DNA from: Hsuehochloa calcarea
Taxonomy: Eukaryota > Streptophyta > Magnoliopsida > Poales > Poaceae
Length of the DNA stretch: 64,000 nucleotides
Direction of reading: 5' to 3'
Assembly: GCA_036346395.1 (NCBI GenBank)
Contig: CM070611.1
Location: 18,486,473-18,550,472, forward strand
Shown: positions 23,427 through 32,523 of the stretch, in pieces
Layout: each line of letters starts with the position of its first letter
Numbering within the stretch: position 1 is the first letter of the stretch
Notes under the pieces: model-generated
What the model was told of the DNA's origin: nothing
Database searches by the model: none
The model's input: the letters and a program-made list of their open reading frames with translations, nothing else
Position numbers and translations under genes: made by a program

Positions 23427-25085
23427 TGTGGATATCGTAGGAATATGTGCATGATCTTAGAGTGATGGAGATTGTCAGACCGGCCATGTGGCAGTCCAAC
23501 TGGCAATGCTTGCCGGTCCGACCGACCACAGTTGATGATGGAGTTTGGGGCTAGGCCAAAAATAGGTTGTGTAGGCATGAGAGGGGAGTCTCCTAGATGT
23601 GGTCACATAATTTTTGGAGCTCCCAGTCAAAAGTTCTATCCATTGAAAAATTCCAGAGAGCCTACGGATTTTCAAGTTGAAATTTGGTTAAGTCTTTTGG
23701 GGCGGTCCGACCGCCGTTATGGAATCGGTCCGACCGGCTTCCACTTGTACTTCGGCTATTTTGGCATTGTTGTGTTTTCGTTGTGTTTAATGCATGAGAT
23801 TCAATGCTTTATTGTTGCATATTGCTTTGTTGAGCTAATGTGGGTCAAGTTGTGAAGAACTTGTTCCCGGAGATGATTTCTTTGTCTATTGCTGTGCAGG
23901 TGGCTTGCAGGTCAACGACGTCAACGGTGAGGTGGATCGGGACTACGCTTGGAGAGCTGAGGTCCAGAACGATCATAGATGCCGGGTGAGGTCGTGTGAC
24001 TCAAGCATGGTGCAGAATGGACAAGATGGATCGAACGGGCAGTTCATTTGCAGATGGTTGGATCAAGCGGTGCGGAAGTCGGTGCAAGTGCCTTGGAGGT
24101 TCCGATGGGATTCAGACGGGAGAGACTTGTCGACATGATGAGAGCCGCTGATCAACCTACACGTGGTGAAGCAAGCGATTGCTTCAACAAATGTGTGTGT
24201 GTGTATCCCATTTGTGTTGGGCTTTAATGGGAGCCCATGAGGGAAACCCTAGCCACCCTATAAATAGAAGGGGGAGATGGAAAAAAAAACCCCAAGCACT
24301 TCATTTTCAAAAACCCTAGTTAGGGTTAGGGTTAGGGTTTGGAGAGGAGAGGAGAGGAGAGGAAATTTGTGTGTGTGCTCTTGGATTGAGCTCTTGTCCT
24401 CCTTGAGGGAGTGGCTTTGTAAGCAACATCTTGAATCAATCTCTCTTTTGATGATTTTGGTGCTTCCTTGATCCGGGTGTTTATGCTTGGTCTCTTGACC
24501 GATTTTATCTTGCTATGATGTGTGGGAATACTCCTAGAATCATCTAGATCATCAATCCCCCCACAAGCAAGTTTTGGATCAAGATTTTTATATTTATAGG
24601 TTGTGAACACTTATTTGGTAAAACCTAAAGAGATCGATTCTTTGAAGTGGATCTGGACGATCGTCGCTAGAAATAGGTCTCATATATCCTTAGGGAGGTG
24701 TACTCCAAATTTGGTCGAGTTTCGTTGGTTGAATCAAAAGTTGGACCAATTTTCGTTTTGAATTTGGGCATTGTGCGTTACCTCTGGACTAAATCGGTCC
24801 GACCGATTTTTCACCTTGATCCGACCGCCCGATACCGATCGCCAATTGAACGCCGGTCCGATCGCTTGACTCTACACCGGTCGACCGCCCAAAGGAGATC
24901 AATTCTCCATTATTGAGTCTTGTGATTAAGGGGGTAATCGGATTCAGCACAAGGCTTCCTCCGTGCATTAACTGATATTCTTAGCTTTCATAGCTAAAGG
25001 AGAAAAGTACGTGTTAAATTTGATTAAGGCGAAAAATTGAGAAAACGCCTATTCACCCCCCTCTAGTCGCCTTTACGGTCCTACA
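23427..25085 (+). repeat. 3' LTR of the nested Sirevirus
   Basis: 1659 bp, matching the 5' LTR from TGTGGATATCG to CCTACA but with deletions in the palindrome-rich parts: the block of three palindromes at 14690-14743 is reduced to two, and a stretch near 15440-15480 of the 5' LTR is missing. It retains the leader with repeated TTAGGG words near 24315-24340. Confidence 0.88.
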
Positions 25086-25568
25086 AAGGCGTTAACAGTT
25101 GCATCACCCTACTGAAGAGAGTGCTCCTGGGGAACCACGGAAAAGTAGAGGACATCTCCAAAGGGTTCGTAGCGTTGGCAAAGATGAGTCCACATCTGGA
25201 CAGCTGAAGTGAGTCCCACAACCTCAGAAGAAAACTGAGGTTGGACACTGGCGATGAAGACAGCAGCAGCTCGAGCGTCATCGTCGCACCACTGAGTGTA
25301 TGCGGTCAATTGATCCATGTAGGAATCCAGAGCCTCTTGGTAGGCAGAGGCAATCTTCTCATCAAGAAGGCCGGCCTTTGTCGTTTGTCGAAGCGGCAAC
25401 AGACGTAGGCTCCGTCGGAGGAGTAGGGCAAGGCGGGCAGGTGACATCGCCAGAGAGGACACCCCAGAGACGAAGACCACGTATGTGGATGCGCATATGA
25501 GACACGAAGTCAGTGTAATTAACACCATCAAAGATCACCGGGTAGCGCGGTATGGAAACGGTGCACAT
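25086..25568 (-). pseudogene. N-terminal part of copia gag (minus-strand element)
   Basis: On the minus strand a frame opens MCTVSIPRYPVIFDGVNYTDF at 25568, the standard copia gag opening (FDG-NY). It continues HMRIHIRGLRLWGVLSGD, then shifts frame into DEKIASAYQEALDSYMDQLTAYTQW and VQMWTHLCQRYEPFG, which are typical gag capsid words (W-D-DA-A, MW--L---Y). It is cut at 25086 by the Sirevirus and resumes at 14321. The start was chosen for the conserved opening; 5' GC-rich frames upstream are leader. Confidence 0.78.
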
Positions 25569-26236
25569 TGGTAGGCAGTGCTGGATGGCACGGCGACCAA
25601 GGCAACAAGGTCTAATAGACGACGCGGGCGGCGGTTAGAGCGATGTTTTTTTGCGGCTCTTCACGGGCGGCTTTAAACTTCGGCCGTGATTGGCGCGAAA
25701 CGCCACCGGCCTAGTTTCCTCCGCCGGTGGCGGCGGCGGCTTCCTCCAGCGGTGGCTCACCCAAGCTCGGTGACAGATAGCGGCAGCACAACGGCGCGAC
25801 TTCCTCGGTGCAACAGCGGCGGCTTCCTCCGATGGTGACTCACCCGAGCTCGGTGGCGGATAGCGGTGGCTTCCCTCGGTCTGTGGCGGCAACCCCAATG
25901 ACAGCGCCGAGCTCGGTGGCGGATCCGCCCGGCGAGAAGACCGAGCGATGGTCACCCGAGCTCGATGGCGAATCCGACAATGGCGGCGTCGACCTAGCGG
26001 CGGCAAAGACACTGAGAGACGTCGGCGAGTCGACAGTAGGAGGGAGCCTTGAGGACGCCGCCACTAGTCGTCGACCGGAGGTCAGTAGCATAGCGTCGGC
26101 AATGAGAGAAGCCGGGCGCGAGTCGATTGAGGCGCAAGACGCGAGCGTCGACAACAATGAAGCCTTGGCGGCGGCTAGGGCAGGGGAGGACGAGTTGCGC
26201 GTCTAGGAGAGGTAACCCTAATAGGCTTTGATACCA
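25569..26236 (-). other. GC-rich leader and primer-binding site of the minus-strand copia
   Basis: On the minus strand TGGTATCAAAGCC (26224-26236) directly follows the LTR end CTAACA and is the tRNA-iMet primer site. The following 650 bases are GC-rich, with repeated GCCACCGAGCTCGG and GGCGGC words. Open frames on both strands reflect this composition and no domain was recognised. Confidence 0.7.
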
Positions 26237-26368
26237 TGTTAGGAATAGCAACTTGTATTATCAGGGGGCTAATGGGCCAATATATATATACAAGTACAAG
26301 AGGTGAATATGTAAATAACCCATCATAACAATAGGGAATAACACAACTATACATATATTTCTCTAACA
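26237..26368 (-). repeat. 5' LTR (132 bp) of the minus-strand copia
   Basis: Nearly identical to 11455-11586. It is followed at 26369-26373 by GTTCT, the right-hand target duplication. Confidence 0.9.
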
Positions 26369-26373
26369 GTTCT

Positions 26374-26438
26374 TACGATTATGAGTTTATCTACGAGGTA
26401 ATCGTTCGGACTGGACCCCCAGCGACGGTTCCTCAACA
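26374..26438 (+). repeat. 3' LTR of the plus-strand copia, remaining part
   Basis: Continues the LTR interrupted at 11454 and ends TTCCTCAACA. The TGTTG...CAACA ends of the rejoined LTR are inverted, as expected for an LTR. Confidence 0.7.
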
Positions 26439-28503
26439 GTTTACTCAATAAAGCAAGACTCATATTAGCTATATTGTGGTACAAAAAAATTAGATGTCAG
26501 GTGAAGCCCGCGTGCCATACTCACAGTTTTGGCAAACTTTGGCATGGTTGCAATTCAAATATATCAATTTGTAACTCAATTTTCGCATTTTCCATGAATT
26601 GATATAACTACAATCCAAACATCATTTGTTTATCCAAATTTTCACATTGGCTAGATTTTAATACTTTACCAAAATTTTAATCTAGCTACCGGGTCGTAAA
26701 GCAAACAGGCTCTAAACCACCAAATCATGCTGAGACTCGTGAAGAAGCCGGCATTGCACTGTGACCTTCTAGAAGCCCCCGCACACCTCTCCGGGCCCGC
26801 ACCAAAAATCCACGCCCCTTCCCGCGCCATCGGACAGCCCGGGATCCCCTGAGACCATACACGGACGGCCCGGATCGACCCCGCGTGGTGCGTAGGCCGC
26901 GGCGTGGGGCCGTCGGCGTGCAGATACCCCACCGATGGAGGGGAGGGAGATGTCCCGCTGCACGCACTTGCTGGCACCTCAATGACTAGTGGGGCCAGAA
27001 TCGGTGGGTCAGGTATGTCATTGGGGTTCGAGCTGCACGGGATGGCGTGCGGGTGGGGGCCAGAGGCGGATAAGACGGGACCCTGCCTGTATTGACGCGC
27101 GTGACGTCACACTGACGCCCCGTTCCGTGAGGGCGCAGGCGGCGACGCTTGCAGGCTCACGGCGTTAGGAGGCGGCGTGCGGGGAGTTTACGCCTGTGCC
27201 CCCCTGGCGACGTGGTGCCCACCCACGGCCGCGAGCGAGCTTTTCCTTTTATTTTAGTGACGAAGTGGTCAGGTGCTGCACGCAAGGTCGCTTAAGATTT
27301 TTGTTTGTTTTGTGCTACGCTACGCTACGCTATGCTATGCTACTCTGTTTTTTTTTAGACTCGGTTTTGTTTTACGCTCGTCGCTCTAGAGTTGCGTTTA
27401 GACAATTAACATAGTCTCTTTCCATAGCATCCGAGTGTATTACCAGCTGAGCTTTAATAATATCGGCATGTGTAGAGGCATTTTCTACTCGGAGGTATCT
27501 CTACCACTCTCAATCGATAAAAGCAAAGATTGTTTACGAGATTGCTTGTTTAATGGTAGTAACATTTACGCACACCAATCAATCCTACCAAAAGAACGAA
27601 TGACCATGCCCCTACCAATTACTCAATTAGTATGCACATGTACGGTCGCTGTGGCGCTTTTGGTATTTTTTTAGAAAATTATCTACGTGTCACTGCAATT
27701 TACTTTGATCTCTCACAAGCCACTAAAAAAGATTGATTCCTCGTATACCACCGAGTTTCTTGGTTGGGTCCTTCTGTGGCACTTCTGTCTACTCTGTTAC
27801 CCTGAGTCGCCGTTAACCCCCAATAGGTTGTCAGATTTGTCGCATTATGCCCAAATTACCCTTGGTCCCACATGTCGAGGAGCCCCCCTCTTCTTAATTT
27901 CTACCCTCTTTCTCTCTCTTTGCATCCACCAATGAGCTTAACGAGTGAGGAAGATCTTTCGACATAAAGGGAGGCATGGCCGACGACCAAGAGAAGCGCG
28001 GGATGGAAGCGGCACATGCTGGCTAGACGGTGGAGCTAGCGTCGCACGAGAGGTGGGGTGGGAGGCCGCCGCCGTGGGAGTGGGATTCGGAGGCGGCTAC
28101 TAGCGAGGCAGATGGAGGCGGTGTGAGATGTCGGTTGCCGCCGCAAACTGCCCTTCTTCTTCATCAGCGGTGAGGTCGTGGCGCGCTCCTCCTTCATGCG
28201 AGTTGTGATGCTAGCAAACATGGCGATGTGGCGGATCATTTGATTGGAGGAGTCTTGCGGCGATCAGCGGCAAGGCGGCGATCATTAGCAAGGGTGGCGA
28301 ATCCGGAGGTGGTGGCAAATCTAGCCATTCACCGTCGGTCGGCCGTGGAGAAGAAGCCCAACGAAGCAAGGAGAAAGCCAATGGCATGGAGGGCGGTCTC
28401 GTTGGGCGACGTGTTGGTGCGAGGGGCCATGGCGAATATGTGTGCTGGTGGCCATGGCGATAGTGGAGAGGGCAAACGCGAGGACTAAGGGGATGCGACA
28501 ACA
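26439..28503. other. Intergenic DNA, GC-rich middle, no gene recognised
   Basis: 26450-26720 is AT-rich and ends with words such as GCAAACAGGC that resemble MITE termini, but no inverted partner was confirmed. 26720-27260 is GC-rich, with CCGCG and GACGTCAC words like a grass promoter region, yet no open frame with a known domain follows. 27960-28500 is GC-rich with overlapping frames on both strands and nothing identifiable. Confidence 0.4.
27314..27342. repeat. Pentanucleotide microsatellite (GCTAC/GCTAT)n
   Basis: About six consecutive units: three GCTAC, two GCTAT, one GCTAC. Confidence 0.85.
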
Positions 28504-28672
28504 CTAGTGGGAGGTGGGGGGGAGGCTGTCGATGAACTGGGAGTTGGGCGTCGTGGGTGCCTCCTGCGCGGTGTGGCACGAGGACATGCCGCTGGTGTGG
28601 CAGTCGCGGTACTGGTGGATAGTGTTCTGCGGGCCCGCCGGCCCATCCAGGGACTCTGCGTGCAGGTAGTGC
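28504..28672 (-). pseudogene. Exon-like fragment of unknown gene
   Basis: On the minus strand, an AG at the end of CCACCAACAG is followed by an open frame of about 56 codons (HYLHAESLDGPAGPQNTIHQ, then YRDCHTSGMSSCHTAQEA, ending SLPPTSH) and a TAG at 28504-28506. The residue mix, with no low-complexity bias, looks like a real C-terminal exon. I do not recognise the family. The complementary plus strand is also open over most of this range, so coding on the minus strand is not certain. No neighbouring exons were found. It lies next to an LTR, so a captured or stranded gene fragment is plausible. Confidence 0.3.
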
Positions 28673-28689
28673 CTGTTGGTGGCTTACAC

Positions 28690-29719
28690 AACGATGGCAC
28701 AGCGACCGGGCAAATAGTTAACATATCATAGAGTTTTGCAGCGGAAATGGTGATAAAGAGACATAAAAAAAAGTAAGTATGCCTCTTCCCAACGTCAGAC
28801 AATCGACTGGGTTAAAACCCTAGAACTCAGCGTCATCGACGTCAAAACTCGCAGCGCAAAAGTAACAAATCGTTGGGTCTTCATTCGCATCTTCTGAATA
28901 TGTTCAACAAGCAAATCATGAGTACAAAATTGTACTCCGTAAGACTTTATAGCAAATGTTATATAGTATGCAAGGCTATATCGAGAGGCATCTACCTTTC
29001 TATAGTTTGCCATTTTGCACAAAGCAGGTTTTCATTTGCAATAATAAGTAATACATTTCAATCGGAAGTTGAACGAGCATTTTCCATTGATAAGTAAATA
29101 TTATTAAAGCATAAATAAACATAATTTGAACAAGTGGCTTGCTGCCACAAATATTAAAACAATGGCAAAGTCCTTTTGCCCAACCAATTATGCATGGATT
29201 TCATTTCCATACGTTACCCGGGCAATTTTAGAAAACACAAAACTACTAATTGTGGGATATAACCAAGTGATGTATACGACTGGGGACACAGCTATTCGAA
29301 TAGATTTACACTCTGGAGAGGTTGTGCACTTTACTCACACAGTATAAACATCCCACTATGTCATACACGTCATGCATTACCAAAGGTACCATATTTAAGA
29401 GTTCATGACAAAGCTTTACATCACCGGCCCTAACAACAACCACACTATGATACCTTCTTAAGATGTGGAGTGCCCTACGACATCCCAAGACTCATGCATT
29501 GTGTTAGTGAACCTTGCTTGAACCACCAAGCTCCCTTCGAACATGGTGTCCTCCATGCCCGCACAAACCCAAAACCTACATTCTATCACATGCAGTTTTG
29601 TTGCTAGAACACGACAACTTATTATGCTAAGGTCTTCCCGCTGAGGCATGTGTGGTTGTATGAGAATACTTGGGTCTATGGCACAATAGATCAGTCCTTG
29701 GCGACTCGGGCTAACAACC
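28690..29719 (-). mobile_element. TGTAAC-type LTR, 3' part (split by a Sirevirus)
   Basis: This segment and 32524-35202 are two pieces of one minus-strand LTR separated by the Sirevirus at 29720-32523, whose 5-bp flanks match. It shares the CTATTCGAATAG-TTTACACTCT-GAGAGGTTG landmark (about 29290-29330) with the LTR at 51609-54911 (there at about 52565-52600). The distal end near 28690 is approximate. Confidence 0.5.
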
Positions 29720-30325
29720 TGAAGGATCTAGACCCGCCATTATGAGTTAATGGAGTGTTTTGGTGATTAATGACAAATCTATTTGTGAGACTAACATTTT
29801 ATTGTTATATCTAGTGTGTAGTCTCATTTGGATATAAAGGTGAAATTCAACCAGGTTTGTATTCGACTTTATACTCTTATATATTGTTGCATTCCTCGGA
29901 TTCAAAATATAGGTTGAACCCCACCATAAGTATAACTTGAATATGTGCATATGTTCCTATTACACATTTGTGTATGCACACATTTAGGGGGAGTTCACTC
30001 TATATTTTGTGGTTTCATTAGTATTGATCTATATTCCTTTTTCACATATATTGGGATCTTTACTTTGAAATATATCCTTTTTTGAGTATATAAGACTTGT
30101 GTAGTTCGTATATACTCATTTGTTCTCTCATTTATCTACATTAAATTATGTGCAATTGAAGTAGTTATCATCAATTACCAAAGAGGGAAAGATTGAAGTC
30201 TCTTGTCCCACCATTATAAGTTAATGGTATGGTGTGGTAATTAATGATAATCATATTGTGGAACTAACATTTTCCATGAGTTAGATGAATATGTTATGTT
30301 CCAAGGTAATGAAGACTTGGGATGA

Positions 30326-30627
30326 CATCATGTGTTGATTGTCATCAAGTCAAGGTTGAAGAAGAAGAAGAAGAAGCATCATGTGTTGATGCGTATGAAG
30401 AGCTTGAAGAAAAAGAAAATCATCGTGTGCTGATGATGTTCAAGAAGAGGAGATGATCATGAGTTGATCATCAAGTCAAGAGAAGACCCATCATGTGTTG
30501 ATGGAGGTCTAGTAAAGGATGCATCATGTGTTGATGCATATCTAGACTCGGGATGAAGAAATCATCATGTGTTGATGATGTTCAAGATAAGATTCCGAAG
30601 CAAAAGAGATCATCATGTGTTGATGAT
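30326..30627. repeat. Eight interspersed palindromes, core CATCATGTGTTGATG
   Basis: Units at 30326-30339, 30376-30392, 30419-30437, 30452-30472, 30488-30504, 30519-30539, 30561-30579 and 30609-30627. Loop is mostly TGTGT. The arm sequence differs from unit to unit yet stays complementary in seven: GCATCA/TGATGC, ATCATC/GATGAT, GATGATCA/TGATCATC, CCATCA/TGATGG, ATGCATCA/TGATGCAT and ATCATCA/TGATGAT (twice). The unit at 30326 is imperfect. Spacers are GA-rich (GAAGAAGAAG, TCAAGTCAAG). Confidence 0.9.
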
Positions 30628-30882
30628 TTTCAAAGTCAAGAACCTGGAGTTGAAGTGAAGATGTGTGTCATCAAGCTTCAAGAAGTTGATTAAGGCAAAG
30701 GTATGACTAGCTAGGGCTAAAGACGTGTTCCTAGTCTTTTACCGGTCTTGGTGTTTGGTTGGAAGACCGAATTGCTAGTATAGGTTGCCATACTATTAAA
30801 AGGGGTTTTGACTAGTAGCATGAGTTAGCAATGTGTTGATAGCTCATCATGCTTGCTCTAGCCCATCTATGCATAGAGCTAT

Positions 30883-31168
30883 TATTTGCGAATGTGTTTT
30901 GCAAATAGCCGAGGCTCATGCATTTAATCCTTGTATCATGGGATTATAATTTACAAATGTGTTTTGCGAGTGGTTGAAGTCCATGCACCTTAGCCTTGTG
31001 GCATGATGCTATTATTTATGAATGTGTTTTGCAAATAGTTGATGCTCATGCATGATTCTTGTGGCATGTGACTTGAGTTTACAAATGTATTTTACAAATG
31101 GTTTGAGTCCATGTATCTTATTCCTTGTGGTGTGATTCTAAAAGTTGGCAAATGTGTTTTACAACTTG
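30883..31168. repeat. Five tandem 65-bp units with AATGTGTTTTGCAAAT
   Basis: The conserved word starts at 30883, 30948, 31013, 31076 and 31144, giving steps of 65, 65, 63 and 68 bases. Within a unit the word is itself a stem (TATTTGC ... GCAAATA). The spacer carries CTCATGCAT or TCCATGCA and CCTTGTGGCATG. Confidence 0.88.
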
Positions 31169-31282
31169 TTGGGAATCTTACCTGTGATCTTTGTTGACAT
31201 GGCTCATCAATTGGCAATTGAAACTATTGTGAAAGCCAGTGCTACTTTTCTTAGGATAATCGGTAGTTACGGCGTTATAACT

Positions 31283-31700
31283 GCGGAACTACCGCTGTGC
31301 GTTAGTACCAGCATGTTGAGAGCGGAACTACCGCATGCCGGTTGGTCCGAAAATCCGACCGTACGTTTTTTTCCAGAGAGACACCTCTTTGAGAATTCTT
31401 TGCTCATCTGGAAGAGCGGTAGTATCGGTGTGTTAGGCGCGGAACTACCGCAGTTCGTTGCTTCCGAAAATGAGCGCGGTACATTTTTTCCAGAAGGTAC
31501 CATGTGTTGGACCTAAGTGGAACCGGTAGTACCGCCCATTAGAAACGGAACTACCGGAGTGCGGAACTACCGCGAGTTGGTTGGTGGTAGTGCCGGATTT
31601 CACTTTTCAACGGCTAGTTTCTCGTCTAATATAGCCGTTACTGTGCTTGTCGTGTAGGTGCAGTAGTACCGGCCATAGAACGGAGGTAGTACCGCTTGTA
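31283..31700. repeat. CGG/CCG palindrome group of a Sirevirus LTR
   Basis: GCGGAACTACCGC occurs exactly at 31283-31295, 31322-31334, 31439-31451 and 31561-31573. Related words CCGGTAGTACCG (about 31523) and GGTAGTACCGC (about 31686) occur between and after them. Equivalent GGTAGTTCCG words occur in the LTR of the Sirevirus at 41380-50040. Confidence 0.8.
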
Positions 31701-32523
31701 CTGATTTTTCAGCAGAATCTTCTCCAACGGCTAGTTTTTGTGTGTGGGCTATAAATACCCACCTTGGCTGGTTGGAGGCTGTTGTTGCTGGTGCCCATAT
31801 TCATTCTTGGAGCAAAGAGCAAGTCTCTCATCTCTTTTGTGCATGTGTTGCACTTAGTGAGCTTGGAGAGCAAACCCTAAGTGCATGTGTTGCCTTAGGT
31901 AGCGGATTGTGTATCCACTTGAGCTTAGACACTTGATTAGTTCAAGTGAGAGTTGAGATTTGTTACTCTTGGTGTTTGCCGACACCTAGACAGCATGGAG
32001 GCGTTAGGATCAGTGATCTTCTCAAGAAGCTTGTGAGAAGGCCCGCGTGGTTGTGAGTAGTTTGGTGCTCACCATCTCCAGAGTAGAGAAAGAGCAACCC
32101 GAGTGGAGTGAGGTGTTGGTTCGTGTTGGAACCGGTCCAAGTGGTTGGACTTACCTCAGAGGTGTTGGCTTAATTCGTGGAGCCAGTCCAATTCGTTTGG
32201 GCTTACCTCAACGTGGACTAGAGGAGACCGGCAAGTCTCCGATCACCACGGTAAAACATCATTGTGTCCATTGTGGATTGATCTTGTGCTTTACTTTGGG
32301 CAATTTACATTACTTGCTTTAATTGCTTATATATCCTTGTATGATTGCTCTCATTCAATTGTATTCATATTGTTGGTGCACTTAGTGAAGCCTAGTTGAT
32401 TTAGGTTTTTATTGTGCAAAACCAATTGTTATTAGCTTTCGCATTATAAATTAATTTTAGCAAAAGAAGTTTTTGAAACCGCCTATTCACCCGCCCCCTC
32501 TAGTTGGCCTTCTCGATCTTACA

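Larger units (their letters stand above)
14322..25085 (+). mobile_element. Sirevirus-type copia element, nested in the minus-strand copia
   Basis: LTRs at 14322-16137 and 23427-25085 begin TGTGGATATCGT and end CTACA. A primer site TGGTATCAGAGCC lies two bases after the 5' LTR and a polypurine tract AAGGGGGAGAT directly before the 3' LTR. The flanks are AAGGT (14317-14321) and AAGGC (25086-25090), a 4-of-5 match. The large gag with two zinc knuckles, copia domain order, long non-coding stretch after pol, and LTR ends with GCCTATTCACCCCCCTCTAG are typical of Sireviruses. Pol is broken by several stops. The LTRs differ by about 157 bp in length and many substitutions, so the insertion is not recent. 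Confidence 0.9.
11455..26368 (-). mobile_element. Complete but dead copia element with 132-bp LTRs, hosting a nested Sirevirus
   Basis: Both LTRs are 132 bp (11455-11586 and 26237-26368) and the 5-bp flanks match: GTTCT at 11450-11454 and 26369-26373. On the minus strand the order is 5' LTR, primer-binding site TGGTATCAAAGCC (26224-26236), leader, gag, [inserted Sirevirus 14322-25085], rest of gag with a zinc knuckle, integrase C-terminus, reverse transcriptase, RNase H, polypurine tract GAGGGGG, 3' LTR. Protease and most of the integrase core are missing. Removing the insert leaves about 4.1 kb. It sits inside the LTR of another copia (11251/26438). Confidence 0.9.
29720..32523 (+). mobile_element. 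Internally deleted Sirevirus with target duplication CAACC
   Basis: CAACC flanks both sides (29715-29719 and 32524-32528). The left end starts TGAAGGATCTAG and, after about 16 bases, CATTATGAGTTAATGG. The same block recurs at the start of the 3' LTR (30194: TGAAGTCTCTTG, CATTATAAGTTAATGG). So 29720 to about 29960 is the start of the 5' LTR. It joins directly to the post-pol non-coding region (TTTAGGGGGAGTTCACTC near 29983) and a polypurine-like tract AAAGAGGGAAAGAT before 30194. Gag and pol are entirely lost. The end GCCTATTCACCCGCCCCCTC before 32523 is the Sirevirus LTR end. It sits inside another LTR. Confidence 0.8.
30194..32523 (+). repeat. 3' LTR of the deleted Sirevirus (2330 bp)
   Basis: Runs TGAAGTCTC...ATCTTACA. 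It holds three arrays in series: eight hairpins with the core CATCATGTGTTGATG (30326-30627), five 65-bp tandem units (30883-31168) and a CGG/CCG palindrome group (31283-31700). A TATA-like GCTATAAATACCC lies at about 31749, so the arrays fall in the putative U3 upstream of the promoter core. Confidence 0.78.

Noticed and set aside
30326..30627. CRISPR-like array
   Set aside because: Repeats are short palindromes with variable arms and irregular GA-rich spacers inside a plant LTR; no cas genes and a eukaryotic context.
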